Shown: one piece after another, positions 10,816 through 21,863 of the stretch
Layout: each line of letters opens with the position of its first letter
Position numbering within the stretch: the stretch's first letter is position 1
DNA from: Bettongia penicillata ogilbyi
Lineage: Eukaryota > Chordata > Mammalia > Diprotodontia > Potoroidae
Direction of reading: 5' to 3'
Assembly: GCA_023548195.1 (NCBI GenBank)
Contig: JAJHZJ010000601.1
Span: forward strand, 248,001-312,000
DNA length: 64,000 bases
Translations under genes and position numbers: made by a program
Notes under the pieces: model-generated
Database searches by the model: none
What the model was told of the DNA's origin: nothing
What the model saw: the letters and a program-made list of their open reading frames with translations, nothing else

Positions 10816-12421
10816 AGAGAATCTTTGGAATTCTTTAAAGGCAAACCCAGACTGCTCACTAGTTATTTCTCCTAGTTATTTCTATGCCCAACACTGAATC
10901 CACTTACACCATCTGCCCAAAAGATGCATACAGAAAGGTAAGTGTTTCATCTTGTTGATTTAACTTTTTTCTACAATCTGGGCACTAAGCATTCTTTATC
11001 TGCTTGGTGTGTGAGCTAAAATAAATTGTTTCTGATGGGTGACAGGATGTAGCCTCTCTCAAAATTTTTTAAACATCCTTGGGCATGATGTAGTCAGGAT
11101 ACATTGCCATGTGCAAGAGCTTGACATTTGCTAGGTATTTAATAAATAACTCATGAAATTAGCTAGAATTGTAAACATTGTTACACATTACCTACACTTG
11201 ATTTAGGTAATTTGTATATGAAGGTTTTATTAAATATATTAAAATTCATCAATACTTTATGGATATAACCTCATGGGGACTGAGAAACCCATAAAGTCTC
11301 TTTCTAACAGTTGACAATAGGAAAATTATGAACAAGACAAAAAACATGCAATGTTCCCAATTAGTCGACAGAATTCTTGGTTTATGATCTCAAAGAAGCA
11401 GGAGTTGAAGAATCTTATTGGACCCCAGCAAATCAACCCCCAAAGCCAAGCATTTTCCACAGAAAGGGGGAAAAGTGAACAATTTAGGGGCCATGTGGCT
11501 CATTCACTATAAATGAAATTTCACGAAGTATTTTTAGGACAGACAGTAAGCAACAAGTCGTAGATCTGTTCCATGGAACAGATGCCTTTCTTCAAATAGA
11601 GAAATCAAAGAGCTTCTGTTGATCACCACTTATCAATAATCATAACATATGTAAAGCTAGGTATATTCAAGATCTATGCCATGTGATTGGACATTCTCAA
11701 AAGAACAAGTTTATATTTTTAAAATCCTTACACATCCCACAGAAAGAAAAATATTAAAAATACCAAAATTTTAATTCTACAATTTCAGCATCCTAGACTT
11801 GTGATCCAGATAGAAAACGAAAATATTTAGCCTCTAATAAATCACCTTGGACATGAGGCTGTGGAGGTTGAAGGAGATCACAGATATAAACACATCCAGA
11901 AGACAGAGACAGGAACAGGAACTGGACTTACAACTTCAGTGATTTAGAAAAATTCTATGAATGGAAATTCCTTCTACCATCAGTGATGAGGAACTTGCGT
12001 TTTTGTCAGATGTGGTTCTTGAACCCATTTTAAGGCTAGTTCTCTCCTTAGTGCATCAAAGTGCCTCTCACAGGTGTTTTTAAATAGCCTATCCTTTCTC
12101 AGTATCCCATTATAAACTTTCCAAAAATAATTAGATGAAATATTTTTTAATTATTCAGGTTATTCTTTCCAGTAGCTTATTCATAAAGAACTTATTATTT
12201 TATTCTTAATGTTATTAAATAAATCATAATCAATATCCTTTCATTCATAAGATATTAATTTGATGTGATATGATTTAATATAACATAATTACATTGGATT
12301 TTAGTAGAAATCATACAGCCCATCTTCTCTTAGCTATTTCCCTTTTACAGTACCCTAATTGACTAGACAAACAATATAAAAAGAAGGCATTTTCCTCTTA
12401 TGCCCATATTATATTTCTTGG
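10816..12421. other. AT-rich intergenic sequence before the OR pseudogene
   Basis: No gene is recognised. A possible L2-type end (TTTGCTAGGTATTTAATAAATA) lies near 11107-11150. The remainder is AT-rich with stops in all frames. It may hold the diverged intron and 5' region of the third OR unit, but I could not align it with confidence. Confidence 0.4.
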
Positions 12422-13365
12422 ATGGATGAGATGATTGAGAAGAATGAAACTACAGGATGTTTGGTGAATGAATTCATTCTCATGGGCATCATATATCATT
12501 CTAAGCTTCTGGATGCCCACTTTTAGATATTCTTCTTCAACTATATAATCACACTTCTGGTGAATTTGACCATAATCACATTAATCAGTGTTGATTTCCA
12601 TTTTCAAAACTGCCATGTATTTTTTTCTTGTGTCTGGCATTTACTGATGTTGGTTATTCCACAATAGTTGGTCCAAAAATCCTGATAAGTTTCATAAAAG
12701 GAAAAATCATGATTTCCTACAATGGAGGTGTGATACATCTTGTTTTCTTTGTGATATTTATCATCAGTGATTTTTCATGCTTCCACCCACGGCTTATGAC
12801 TTCTGTGTAGCCATTTGTAAGCCTCTCTTTTTCACAGTCATCATGTCAGATGGAGTGTAGTGCATCTTCATGGCTGTCCCCTTTCTCTACAATGAGGGGA
12901 TATATACCGGTCGCAACTAAGGTTGTGTTTTTGTCCTTCCAAGAATCTAATGTAACATAGCATTTCTACTACGACATTCTTTCTTTATTGCCCATTGTAT
13001 GCTCAGTTACAAATGGTATTGAACCAATAATTATAACCTTTCCTGCATTTAATTGGATTTCTTCTATCGATTGTCCTTTTCATTTACATGTTCATTCTTA
13101 TGGCCATCCACAGGACTGATTATACTGAGAACAGTCACAAAGCCTTCTCCACCTGTTGCTCTCATCTCACAGTAATCACTGTGTTTTATAAGATTTCTTT
13201 CTTCATCTATTTGCAATAACAATTTAAGCACTTCTTTGATATAGATAAGATGGACTTTGCTTTCTACACACTGATCATCCTTCTGTTCTACTCTTTGATC
13301 TACAACTTCAGCAACAAAGAGGTGAAAGATGCTTTTAAAATAGTTTCATCTAACACCGTAAGCAT
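12422..13365 (+). pseudogene. Olfactory receptor pseudogene, OR8K-like
   Basis: Class II olfactory receptors are seven-transmembrane odorant sensors coupled to the olfactory G protein. This copy starts with an intact ATG at 12422 and reads 'ETTGCLVNEFILMGI', aligning with residues 10-23 of the intact gene at 33873. An in-frame stop follows at 12524-12526. Frameshifts occur around 12600-12650. Later pieces remain recognisable: 'LAFTDVGYSTIVGPKILISF' (TM2-TM3), 'AYDFCVAICKPLFFTVIMSD' where the DRY motif has become D-F-C, 'KAFSTCCSHLTVI' (TM6) and 'SLIYNFSNKEVKDAFK' (end of TM7), with further stops between them. It is clearly dead and closest to the OR8K-like gene in this window. Confidence 0.93.
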
Positions 13366-14059
13366 TATTTTTCTTATCCATTGTAATATGTGGTTGCATT
13401 ATATTCTTAAATGCAAGTAAACTCCTGTAATTTCTTAGAAAACTTTTCCCCAATTCTTCTCTCTACTTGTGGAAAAATTTTATTTCATTATACTCTCTAA
13501 GAGAATTTGATTTTTTTTGTTTTGTTTTAGTTGCTAACCTTAAGTAAATACTAGTGTAAAGGACGTTTATAATTTAAAGAATCTAGAAGAGTATTTAGCC
13601 AACAGATCTGCAAAGAAAACATGTCTCCTCTGGTATGACACCCTAAAGTTGAATATTTGAACTTTGGATGAATTTTTTCTGTGTTGGAAAAACAATGAAT
13701 TAACAAGCATTTAGAAAGTGATTAATATATAATGGATATAGAGTTGGGAATTACTAACAAAAACATCCACAAATAAAGGATCATGGGTTGGTTCCTAGCA
13801 TCAAAGAGGTTGCATTTTATTTAGAGAAACAACATTCAAATAAGAACCACCATACTTGCCAAGGCAGCTATTCAACTTCTGAAAGGTTGTCTTTACTACA
13901 ACTTCAATTTCTCCTCCACAACTTCCATCCATTTCTCTTGATCTTCTCCCCCATGACCAAGAAGAACAAGTCTTTTCTATCTTTTTTTTTTTTGGAACAA
14001 TCATTTTCATCCTTGAAGAAAATACCCACCCACATATGCTTCGGTTTTAAACCGTTTAT
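13366..14059. other. Intergenic sequence, no gene recognised
   Basis: AT-rich sequence after the OR pseudogene, with a TTTTTTTGTTTTGTTTT run near 13513. A 161-codon open frame (13788-14273) ends inside a SINE and has no family features, so I regard it as chance. Confidence 0.5.
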
Positions 14060-14305
14060 TCAAATGCTGGAATGGAAAGAGCATTGGGTCATACAGAGTA
14101 TCCCCAAAGCCTTAGTGCATTTTATGGTTCTTAAAGCACAAAATGTACTAAGATATTTAGGATTATTTTCAAAATTAGAGGATCTAATTTCCAATACAAG
14201 ATATCTACTTTTGATCTGTGACAATCTGGACAATAAATTTAGTCACTCTGTCCCTAATTTTACTCATCTGTAAAATATGAGAATTGGATGAGATAATGTT
14301 TAAAT
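14060..14305 (+). mobile_element. Degraded SINE, MIR/CORE type
   Basis: Contains 'CTGGAATGGAAAGAGCATTG', 'TGTGACAATCTGGACAA', 'TACTCATCTGTAAAATATGAG' and 'TTGGATGAGATAATG', matching the order of the tRNA-derived head and core of these SINEs. Confidence 0.6.
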
Positions 14306-14339
14306 CTATGCTAGTTCAAAATTTAAGATGCATGCATTA

Positions 14340-15702
14340 AATCAAAAAGGAAAGTATTTGAAACAATAGGCAAAGATATACTATTAAACTCTTTTTTATA
14401 AAACAAATATGATCTGATATCTAAGCTAGGAAGAGGAAAAACAGAAAGAAAGTTATAGGGCAAGTTCACTAATGAATATAAATATAAAAATCCTAAAAAA
14501 GAAACCTAGCTAGCAGACTAGAACAATATATCACAAAAATTATACACTGTAACTAGGTGGCATTTAGACCAGAAGTTCATGTATAGTTCAACATAAGGAA
14601 AACTATTAACAAAATTGATCATATCATTCCAGAAAGTAACAAAAATTACATAATTGTATCAATAAATTCATAAAAAACTTCTGACAAAATGCAGCATTCA
14701 TTCCTATTAAAAACACTGAAAATCAGAAGTATGAATAGATTTTTCACTAAAAGGATAAGAAACATTTTTGAAAAAAACATCAAAAAGCATTTTTTGTAAC
14801 GGGAATAACCTAGATATCTTCCCAAAATGATTGAGTGAAACAAAGATGAAAATTATTATCAATACTATTGATTATTGTATTATAAAAGTTAGCAATAGTA
14901 GCAAGAGAAGCAAAATAAATTGAAAGAATCAGAATAGGCAAGGAGGTAATAAAACTATCTCTTTTTGCAGCCAATGTGATGATATACTTGAGAAATCTTA
15001 GATATTCAACTGAAAAGGTAGTTTAAAAATCGATAATGTTTGCAAAGTAGTAGGATAAAAATAAACCCCCTTAAATCATCAATATTGCGAGGTATCCCTA
15101 ACAGCATGTTGCAAGAAAAGATAGTAAGAAAATCACCATTTAAAGTAAGCATAAGTAGCATAAAATATGTGAGATTATATATGCCAAGTAAAAAAAAAAA
15201 ACAGGAACCAGGTAAAAATAATTATGAAAAAATGTTCACACAAATAAAATCATTTTCAAATGCAGAAATATCAAATTTTTATGACTGGGAAGAGCCAATT
15301 AAGTAAAAATTAAAGTTCTCCCTAAGCAAATCTATTTAACTCCACTCCAAATAAATTACCAAAAAAACAGTTAGCCAGAAAAATAGTAAAATTCATTGAA
15401 CAAGTAAAAATTTTAAAATACCAAAGGAATTAATGAAAAGAAATTGGAGGTTCGGTAGCAGCATATTTCAAACTATATTATGAAATAGTAATCATCAAAA
15501 ATGTCTGATAATAGCTAAGAAATAGAAAAATGAATCAGTAAGACAAAGTAGACATACCATTCACAGGAATACAATAATATAGGAACCTCATGTTTTAATA
15601 AGGTAAAGATTTAAGCCTTGTCTAGTATGAAGTGGGAAAGGGGAGGGAGAAGATAATTCAAAACTTAGACTGTAATCAAAAAATTAATTTAAAAGTAATT
15701 TT
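14340..15702 (+). mobile_element. Old L1 fragment (ORF2 reverse transcriptase region)
   Basis: Plus-strand translation in broken frames follows the L1 ORF2 order: a region matching the 'YFIPGMQ...WFNIRKTI' segment (about 14545-14610), 'SDKMQHSFLLKTLKI' (14680-14720), a position equivalent to the catalytic FADD box reading 'FAANVMIYL' (about 14968-14995), and 'TIL...EIVIIK' type sequence near 15475. Stops and frameshifts are frequent. No ORF1 or 3' end is seen. It stops close to the target site of the HAL1 at 15718. Confidence 0.75.
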
Positions 15703-15725
15703 AAAAACTGTGAGTCCGGAGGAGT

Positions 15726-15736
15726 CAAGATGGCGG
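15726..15736 (+). promoter_or_regulatory. YY1-like site at the HAL1 5' end
   Basis: CAAGATGGCGG, nine bases from the element start. In human L1 a YY1 site at this position fixes the transcription start; by analogy it may do so here. The same motif is kept at the 5' ends of most copies in the window. Confidence 0.5.
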
Positions 15737-16391
15737 AGTAGAAAGACTCATGTATGCTAGCTCCGAAACCACAGTCCCTAAATTTCCTGTAAAAAGAACT
15801 CTTCACAAATTCTGGAGCAGAGGAAGTGGTACATCAACGCAGTGGAGCAGATTTCCGTTCCAGAGAGCCCTGAAAAACCGACTCCAAAGGTCCGTGGCAC
15901 TCCAGACAGAGGAGCCCAACGCTGCACTGCTCTGGCCACTCGGCCCCAGAGGAGCAGATAAGAGCAGACTTCAGGGACGGAACCTCCAGCGGCCGTGAAG
16001 TTTCCTCCACGCAGAGGCGCTCCAGGTCAGTGAGACACTGGGCTGGCTGAGAGGGTGTCTCCGTGCCTCAGTTCCCCTTGGGAGGCAGCGGTGGAAGTGG
16101 CAGCAGAGGCAGGGGCACAGGCAGTGGCGGCCCAGGACTCCCGGAGCAGACAGGAGCTCAGAACCATTACCAAAGGTCTCCACATAAACCCCCTGAGGGA
16201 ACTGAGCCTGGGAGGTGGTCCTGCCCCCACCTGAGACCAGAACGTAAGCTCACATTGAATAGCAGCCACGCCCACTGCTGAAAGCCCTGACGCTGGGGAG
16301 CAGCATTTGAATCTCAGACCCCAAGCACTAGCTGGGCGGATCTAGGCGAGGGTGGAGAGGAATCTCAGAAGTCAAGTAACTGCCTGGGAAA

Positions 16392-17507
16392 ATGACCAGA
16401 AAAGGGAAGAAAAATAAGACCATAGAAAGCTACTTTCTTGGAGAACAGATGTTACTTGCTCCTTTCATTTATGATTAGGAAGTACAATGCTTGCCATCAG
16501 GGAAAGACGTGGAGGTTGGGGCCTCTGTATCCCATACATCCGAGGTGGATGTCCGGTGGGCTCAAGCCATGGTAGAACTCAAAAAGGATTTTGAAAATCA
16601 AGTTAGACAGGTGGAGGAAAAATTGGAAAGAGAAATGAGAGAGATGCAAGAAAAGCATGCAAAACAGGTCAATACCTTCGTAAAGGAGACCCAAAAAAAT
16701 GCTGAAGGAAATAACACCTTGAAAAACAGGCTAACTCAATTGGCAAAAGAGGTTCAAAAAGCCAGTGAGGAGAAGAATGCTTTCAAAAGCAGAATTAGCC
16801 AAATGGAAAAGAGGTTCAAAAGCTCACTGAAGATAATATTTCTCTCAAAAATAGAATGGAACAGATGGAATCTAATGATTTTCTGAGAAACCAAGAAATC
16901 ACAAAACAAAACCAAAAGAATCAATAAATGGAAGGTAATGTGAAATATCTCATTGGAAAAACAATGACCTGGAAAATAGATCCAGGAAAGACAATTTAAA
17001 AATTATGGGACTACCTGAAAGCCATGATCAAAAAAAGAGCCTAGACATCACCTGTCATGAAATGATCAAGAAAAACTGCCCTGATATTATAGAACCAGAG
17101 GGCAAAATAAGTATTGAAGGAATCCATCAATCACCGCATGAAAGACATCCAAAAAGAGAAACTCCTAGGAACATTGTGGCCAAATTCCAGAATTCCCAGG
17201 TCAAGGAGAAAATATTGCAAGCAGCTAGAAAGACACAATTCCAGTATTGTGGAAATAAAATCAGGATAGCACAAGATCTAGCAGCTTCTACATTAAGGGA
17301 TCAAAGGGTGTGGAATAGGATATTCCATAAGTCAAAGGAACTAGGACTCAAACCAAGAATCACCTACCCAGCAAACCTGAGTATAATACTTCAGGGGAAA
17401 AATATGGTCTTCCAATGAAAACAGAGGACTTTCAAGCATTCTTGCTGAAAAGACCAGAGCTGAAAAGAAAATTTGACTTTCAAACACAAGAAAGAGAAGA
17501 AGCATGA
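16392..17507 (+). pseudogene. HAL1 ORF1 (L1 ORF1p-like RNA-binding protein), disrupted
   Basis: L1 ORF1p is a trimeric coiled-coil RNA chaperone that packages its own RNA. The start at 16392 gives 'MTRKGKKNKTIESYF'; a TAG follows at 16476. Reading resumes in the same frame with the N-terminal linker and coiled coil ('KKDFENQVRQVEEKLEREMREMQEK', 16575-16820). A frameshift near 16810 and a stop at 16925 break the region before the RRM-like domain. The C-terminal half is intact at 17005-17418 ('RETPRNIVAKFQNSQVKEKILQAARK' and 'RITYPANLSIILQG'), followed by another frameshift before 'RPELKRKFDFQTQE'. It is non-functional, but every ORF1p domain can be seen. Confidence 0.9.
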
Positions 17508-17628
17508 AAAAGTAAACAGCAAAGAGAAGTCATAAGGGACTTACCAAAGGTGAACTGTTTACATTCCTACATGGAAAGACAATATTTGTAACTCTTAAAA
17601 CTTTTCAGTGTCTGGGTAGTTGGTGGGA

Positions 17629-17630
<2 letters not shown>

Positions 17631-17663
<33 letters not shown>

Positions 17664-17740
17664 CATGCACACACACACATGTACATGTGGGCATGCCCAC
17701 ACATATACACATGCACGCACACACAGAGACAGAGAGCACA
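17631..17740. repeat. (CA)n microsatellite built into HAL1 3' UTR
   Basis: Pure CA run then mixed CA/TG/CATG units, about 125 bp downstream of the ORF1 stop. The same position carries a CA/GT tract in the HAL1 copies at 22775, 37400, 39260, 43915 and 51100, so it is part of the element. Confidence 0.9.
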
Positions 17741-18039
17741 GAGTGAATTGAATAGGATGGGATCATATCTTAAAAGAAATTAAGGTAAATGGTGAGAGAG
17801 AAATGTAGTGGGAGGAGAGAGGGGTGAAATGGAATGGGGTAAATTATATCTTATTCAAGAGGCAAGCAGGAGACTTTAGTGGAGGGAAAAAGAGGAGAGC
17901 TGAGAAAAAATATGAAGTTTACCCTCATCACATTCGACTAAAGGAAGGAGCAAAATGCATACTCATTTTGGTATGAAAACCTATCATACAAAAGAGGAAA
18001 GTGGGGGAGAAGGTGATAAGTAGGGTGGGAGTGGATGAT

Positions 18040-18057
18040 GGGAGGGAGGGCAGTGGG
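18040..18057 (+). other. G-quadruplex motif in HAL1 3' UTR
   Basis: GGGAGGGAGGGCAGTGGG fits the four-run quadruplex pattern with loops of 1, 1 and 4. A second motif lies at 18245-18266 (GGGT, GGGG, GGG, GGG, GGGG runs). G-rich 3' untranslated tracts are a known feature of L1 elements. Confidence 0.7.
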
Positions 18058-18577
18058 AGGAGGGAGAAATTTGAAGTCAGCACTTGGGGAGGGACAGGAT
18101 CAAAAGACAGAATAGAAACATTGGGGAGCAGGATAGGATGGAGGGAAATACAGTTAGTCTTACACATCACGACTATTATCGAAGTCATTTGCAAAACTAC
18201 ACAGATATGACCTATATTGAATTGCCTGCCTTCCCAAAGGGAATGGGTGGGGAGGGAGGGATGGGGAGAATTTGGAACTCAAAGTTTGAGGAACAACTGT
18301 TTAGTATTGTTCTTGCTACTAGGAAATAAGAAATACAGTTAATGGGGAATAGAAAGTCATCTGGGCCCTACAGGACAAAAGAGAAGATGGGGACAAGGGA
18401 AGGGAGGGATGACAGAAGAGAGGGCAGATTGGTGATAGGGGAAATTAGAAAGCTCGGTATATTGGAGTGGTGGGAGGGGATAAATGGGGAGAAAATTTGG
18501 AACCCAAAATTTTGTGAAAATGAATGTAAAAAGTTAAATAAATAAATTTATATTAAAAAAATAAAAACTGTGAGTCC

Positions 18578-20647
18578 ACGAAACAGTTTTTTTCCTCCAA
18601 TGCATCTATTTATATCTTTAAATTCTCCTGGTTGTTTTCCTTAGCTCGCTGTAGAGCTTATTGGTATCCTACCTGAAATGTACATCACTGAATGGAACAC
18701 AATCCCCCAAATGTGTACTAGTCAGATTAGAATGTAAATATAATTATAGCTTATTATATCTGGACACCATACTTCTTGTAATGGACATCACATTAGATTC
18801 TCTATTCTCTAATACCCAAGATTCATATTAAAATTGGAATGTACTAAACACGCTAAACCTTTTGGAGGGGAATGCCAAGGAATCATGACCCTCCTTTTAT
18901 TCACTTATAAAACTTTTATTTTTTAACCCAAATCAAATCTAGGATTTTACATTTGTCCCTATCAAATTTCTTTATGTTGTTAATTCCATCTTAATATATG
19001 TAAGATTTATAACTTACAATCGAAATTTGTTAAGGTTTATGTGGAAACAAGATAAAACTTCCTTAAAGTTTTACTTTTAGACTGCAAAGAATATGTTTAC
19101 CTAATAATTCTCATTTTCTTGAATTTTCTCTTTTTTATCTTCCACCTTCCACCCTCAAGAAGTGGACATGTTTTGCATTAGTCTGGAGAATTTAGTTCTG
19201 CGTTAGTGAGCATCACAGCTTCTCTTAACAATTTTCTTCAGTGGGAATGGACTTGTGATGCAGGAATCAAAGAAAAGAATTGGAGATTATGACCTATAGG
19301 ATTCTGTAAAGTCATGAAAAGTGAAGAAATTGTGGAATAGACTAGTGATTAGTTATGGAATACCTTAAAACACAAGATGTTCAAAATTATTTTCCAAAAC
19401 AATGTGCCCTTTTAATGAAAAGTGTTTCAACTGAATTGTGTAACATATGATTTCCCTTTGCTTAGTTAGAAAACTGAATTGTGTCACTATTAACCATCTA
19501 ATTACTACAATATTTGAAAATAAAGACGTTCCATAATGATTTGGTAACTTACCTTCATTTCTATTGACATGAAAATAGCTCAAATCCACCTCCCTTACAG
19601 GAACCCATCCCCAAATGTCCTTAGGCCATGTGAGTAAAAATAGTTCCACCTCTCCCCAAGGTATCCTTACAATGTTCAAGTGGTGCTAAGGGAAGGTTTT
19701 GTTTGAATTCTCCAATGTTTCTATGTGAACAGATAATTTCAGAGTAGGGATAATAATGATAAGCTGATTTCATTATACATGTTTTAAGAGGGGTCTAAGA
19801 CTTTTACTGGAAAATTATGAAAAATAGGAAACAAGAATACGCTGAGTTTATTAACATTAATCTATTCAAGCTCATCAATAGCCCCCATGAGATTTTACAA
19901 CAGAGAAACCCAAGGTTCAATAAAATTAGGTAACCAGGTCACTTAAATTGGAAGTCCTGGAGACAAAATTTGGAGGACAATTTCCTGAATATAAGTGCAC
20001 CTCTCTATACTTCATCCGTTATACTTGGCGGCTTCTCAGCTTATGGTCTTTCTGTTACTCTGTGTAGACACTGTAATCAACTTACAAGTGAATGATCAGT
20101 TTATTAAAGAAGACTCTGGAAAGAATCTTAGCAGTGTTGAACGAGAAACCCCTCTGAGATTGTCAGAAGATAGACAATCCCCGTTTCCTTTTCAGAGATG
20201 GACAACTGAGGCATTCTTGAGCCCCTGTGGTATAACTTTATCTTGGCAGATAAACTAAAAGTTTCCAATCAGCTTCTTTATGAGCAGTAAATTTGAAAAA
20301 AAATCTTGAATGGAATCAACACCAAGGGTTTTGTGGAGCTCAAGGTCAAAAAGTAAAAATGGGGGAGAATATGTAACATTTAGGATACGGTGACAGGATG
20401 TCTACATTTCAGTGTGTCTGCTTCTCAGATTAGATATGCTATACCACGCTGTGAGAACTTTACACTTGGAAAATCCATAAATGTCACAGTCCCCAAAACT
20501 GTGATATACAGGGAATCACAGGGAAAAGGAATATGTATAAAAAAGAAGAAGATGAAAAAGAAGAATACAGAGAAGGAGGAGGAGGGCAAAGAGGAGAAGA
20601 AGAAGGTAGCCATGGAAAAAGAAAATATCATTTGAAAGCAAAGATGT
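18578..20647. other. Intergenic sequence between HAL1 D and the interrupted L1
   Basis: No gene is recognised. A MIR-like fragment may lie at 19890-19985 (CAGAGAAACCCAAGGTTCAA, CCAGGTCACTTAAATTGGAAGTCC). A 104-codon minus-strand frame (19365-19679) and an 87-codon plus-strand frame (19995-20258) match no family I know. 20535-20640 is a purine-rich GAA/GGA tract read as Lys/Glu, ending next to the L1 start. Confidence 0.5.
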
Positions 20648-21863
20648 CGGGGGCAGAAACAAGATGGCAGAGTAAGAGCAGCTATTAAGACCAACTCCTT
20701 CAGATATCTCTACAAAAAGAATCTGAACGGATTTTGGAGTGGCAGAATCAAATAGGAGACAGACTGTGGCAAATTTGCAGCTCAGGACAGATGGGAAAAT
20801 CGAAAGGAAAGATCTGTTGCTCAGAACTGGAGGAGCATAGAGAACACAGGCTGTACCAGTGTGGTCCCCAACGCAGCAGGATCGAGGTAGGAAGCCCCAG
20901 GCAATCGGAAGCTGCTGACACTTAGCGGATTCTTAAACACATCAGGTCAAGATGGTAGTTCAGTAACACTGAGGGAGAGAGAAGTGCAGAACACCAGATA
21001 ATTGCAGCAGCTGCTCCTGAGACTATCAGCCAGCAAATTAAATGTCTGTAAGTCACCTACTCGAACTTCCAGGAGCCAAGATGGAGGAGAGATTGGTAAT
21101 TCCTATCTCCCTCCCACTATTGACCTTGAAGAGCCCAGAGATTATTTCCCCAGGAAAAATCCTGGAATAGTGAGAAGAGATGAAGGGATAGTCTCTTAGC
21201 CTATGAGACTAGAAAAAATCCCCTCGCTGTGGCTGAAGGGGTCCAGTGCAGGACCAGACCTGTCCCACACAGCACCACCTCAACAAACAAGGAGATACTG
21301 AACCCCAGGTAGGTGGAACCTGCAGTTGTCAATATCAGAACCCCAGGTATGCCTCAGCACTCCACCAGCGCAGATGGGATCACCAAGCTCTGATCTTGCC
21401 TGTGCTTAAGTGTAGCAGAGGAGACCTCCTGTAGCCAGATAACCCCCACTCCACATTTAATGCAGCTAGCTCCAGGGTAAACCTAGGGAAACCCAGAAAG
21501 ACTTAGCTGACCCCTGCTTCCCAATACCAGCCAACTCAGCACAAGGTAAGCTGCAGTATTTTAGCTTCTAGATGAAAGAACGAGAGGCCACAATACACAA
21601 TGCCTCAAGTTCAAGGCACACGAAGTATGGGACAGAGCTCCCTGTGTCCAAGAAGCAGAGATCTAATTTAAAAACCAGGAAAAGATTGATCATCACGAGT
21701 AGGAAACAAAACAGAAAATAAAAGAACATAGAAACGGTCTATATGGAGAAACACCAAAACATGAATACCAAAGGGTATTCATTGAGACTGTACTCTCATC
21801 TGAAACTTCAAAGGGAAATATGAGCCCAAAAAGCATTCTTGGAAGAGCTCAGGAAGGATTTTC
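20648..21863 (+). mobile_element. L1 5' portion (5' UTR and ORF1 start), left of nested HAL1
   Basis: Begins with GTCGGGGGCAGAAACAAGATGGCAGAG, an L1-type 5' terminus, and continues through about 1 kb of 5' untranslated sequence that matches the L1s at 1-393 and 59986 (for example 'AATAGGAGACAGACTGTGGC' and 'ATGTCTGTAAGTCACCTACT'). Degraded ORF1 N-terminal sequence starts near 21685. It is interrupted at 21864 by the HAL1 and resumes at 24727. Confidence 0.85.

Larger units (their letters stand above)
15718..18562 (+). mobile_element. Full-length HAL1-type element D, plus strand, with target-site duplications
   Basis: Flanked by perfect 15-bp repeats AAAAACTGTGAGTCC at 15703-15717 and 18563-18577. 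The order is a 5' terminus with a YY1-like site (15726), a GC-rich 5' untranslated region to 16391, ORF1 (16392 to about 17507), a (CA)n tract (17631-17740), a purine-rich 3' untranslated region with G-quadruplex motifs, and an A-rich tail (AAATAAATAAA...). There is no ORF2. The full length of 2.85 kb gives a reference for the other copies. The perfect target-site duplication suggests a fairly recent insertion. Confidence 0.92.

Noticed and set aside
13788..14273. 161-codon open frame on the plus strand
   Set aside because: Its second half overlaps a degraded SINE (14060-14305), composition is AT-driven, and no domain or family pattern is visible.
17631..17740. Possible CRISPR-like or satellite array
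   Set aside because: Simple dinucleotide tract in a vertebrate retroelement, with no spaced repeats.
19365..19679. Possible 104-codon novel gene on the minus strand
   Set aside because: No splice context, conserved motif or second copy; chance frames of this length are expected in 64 kb.
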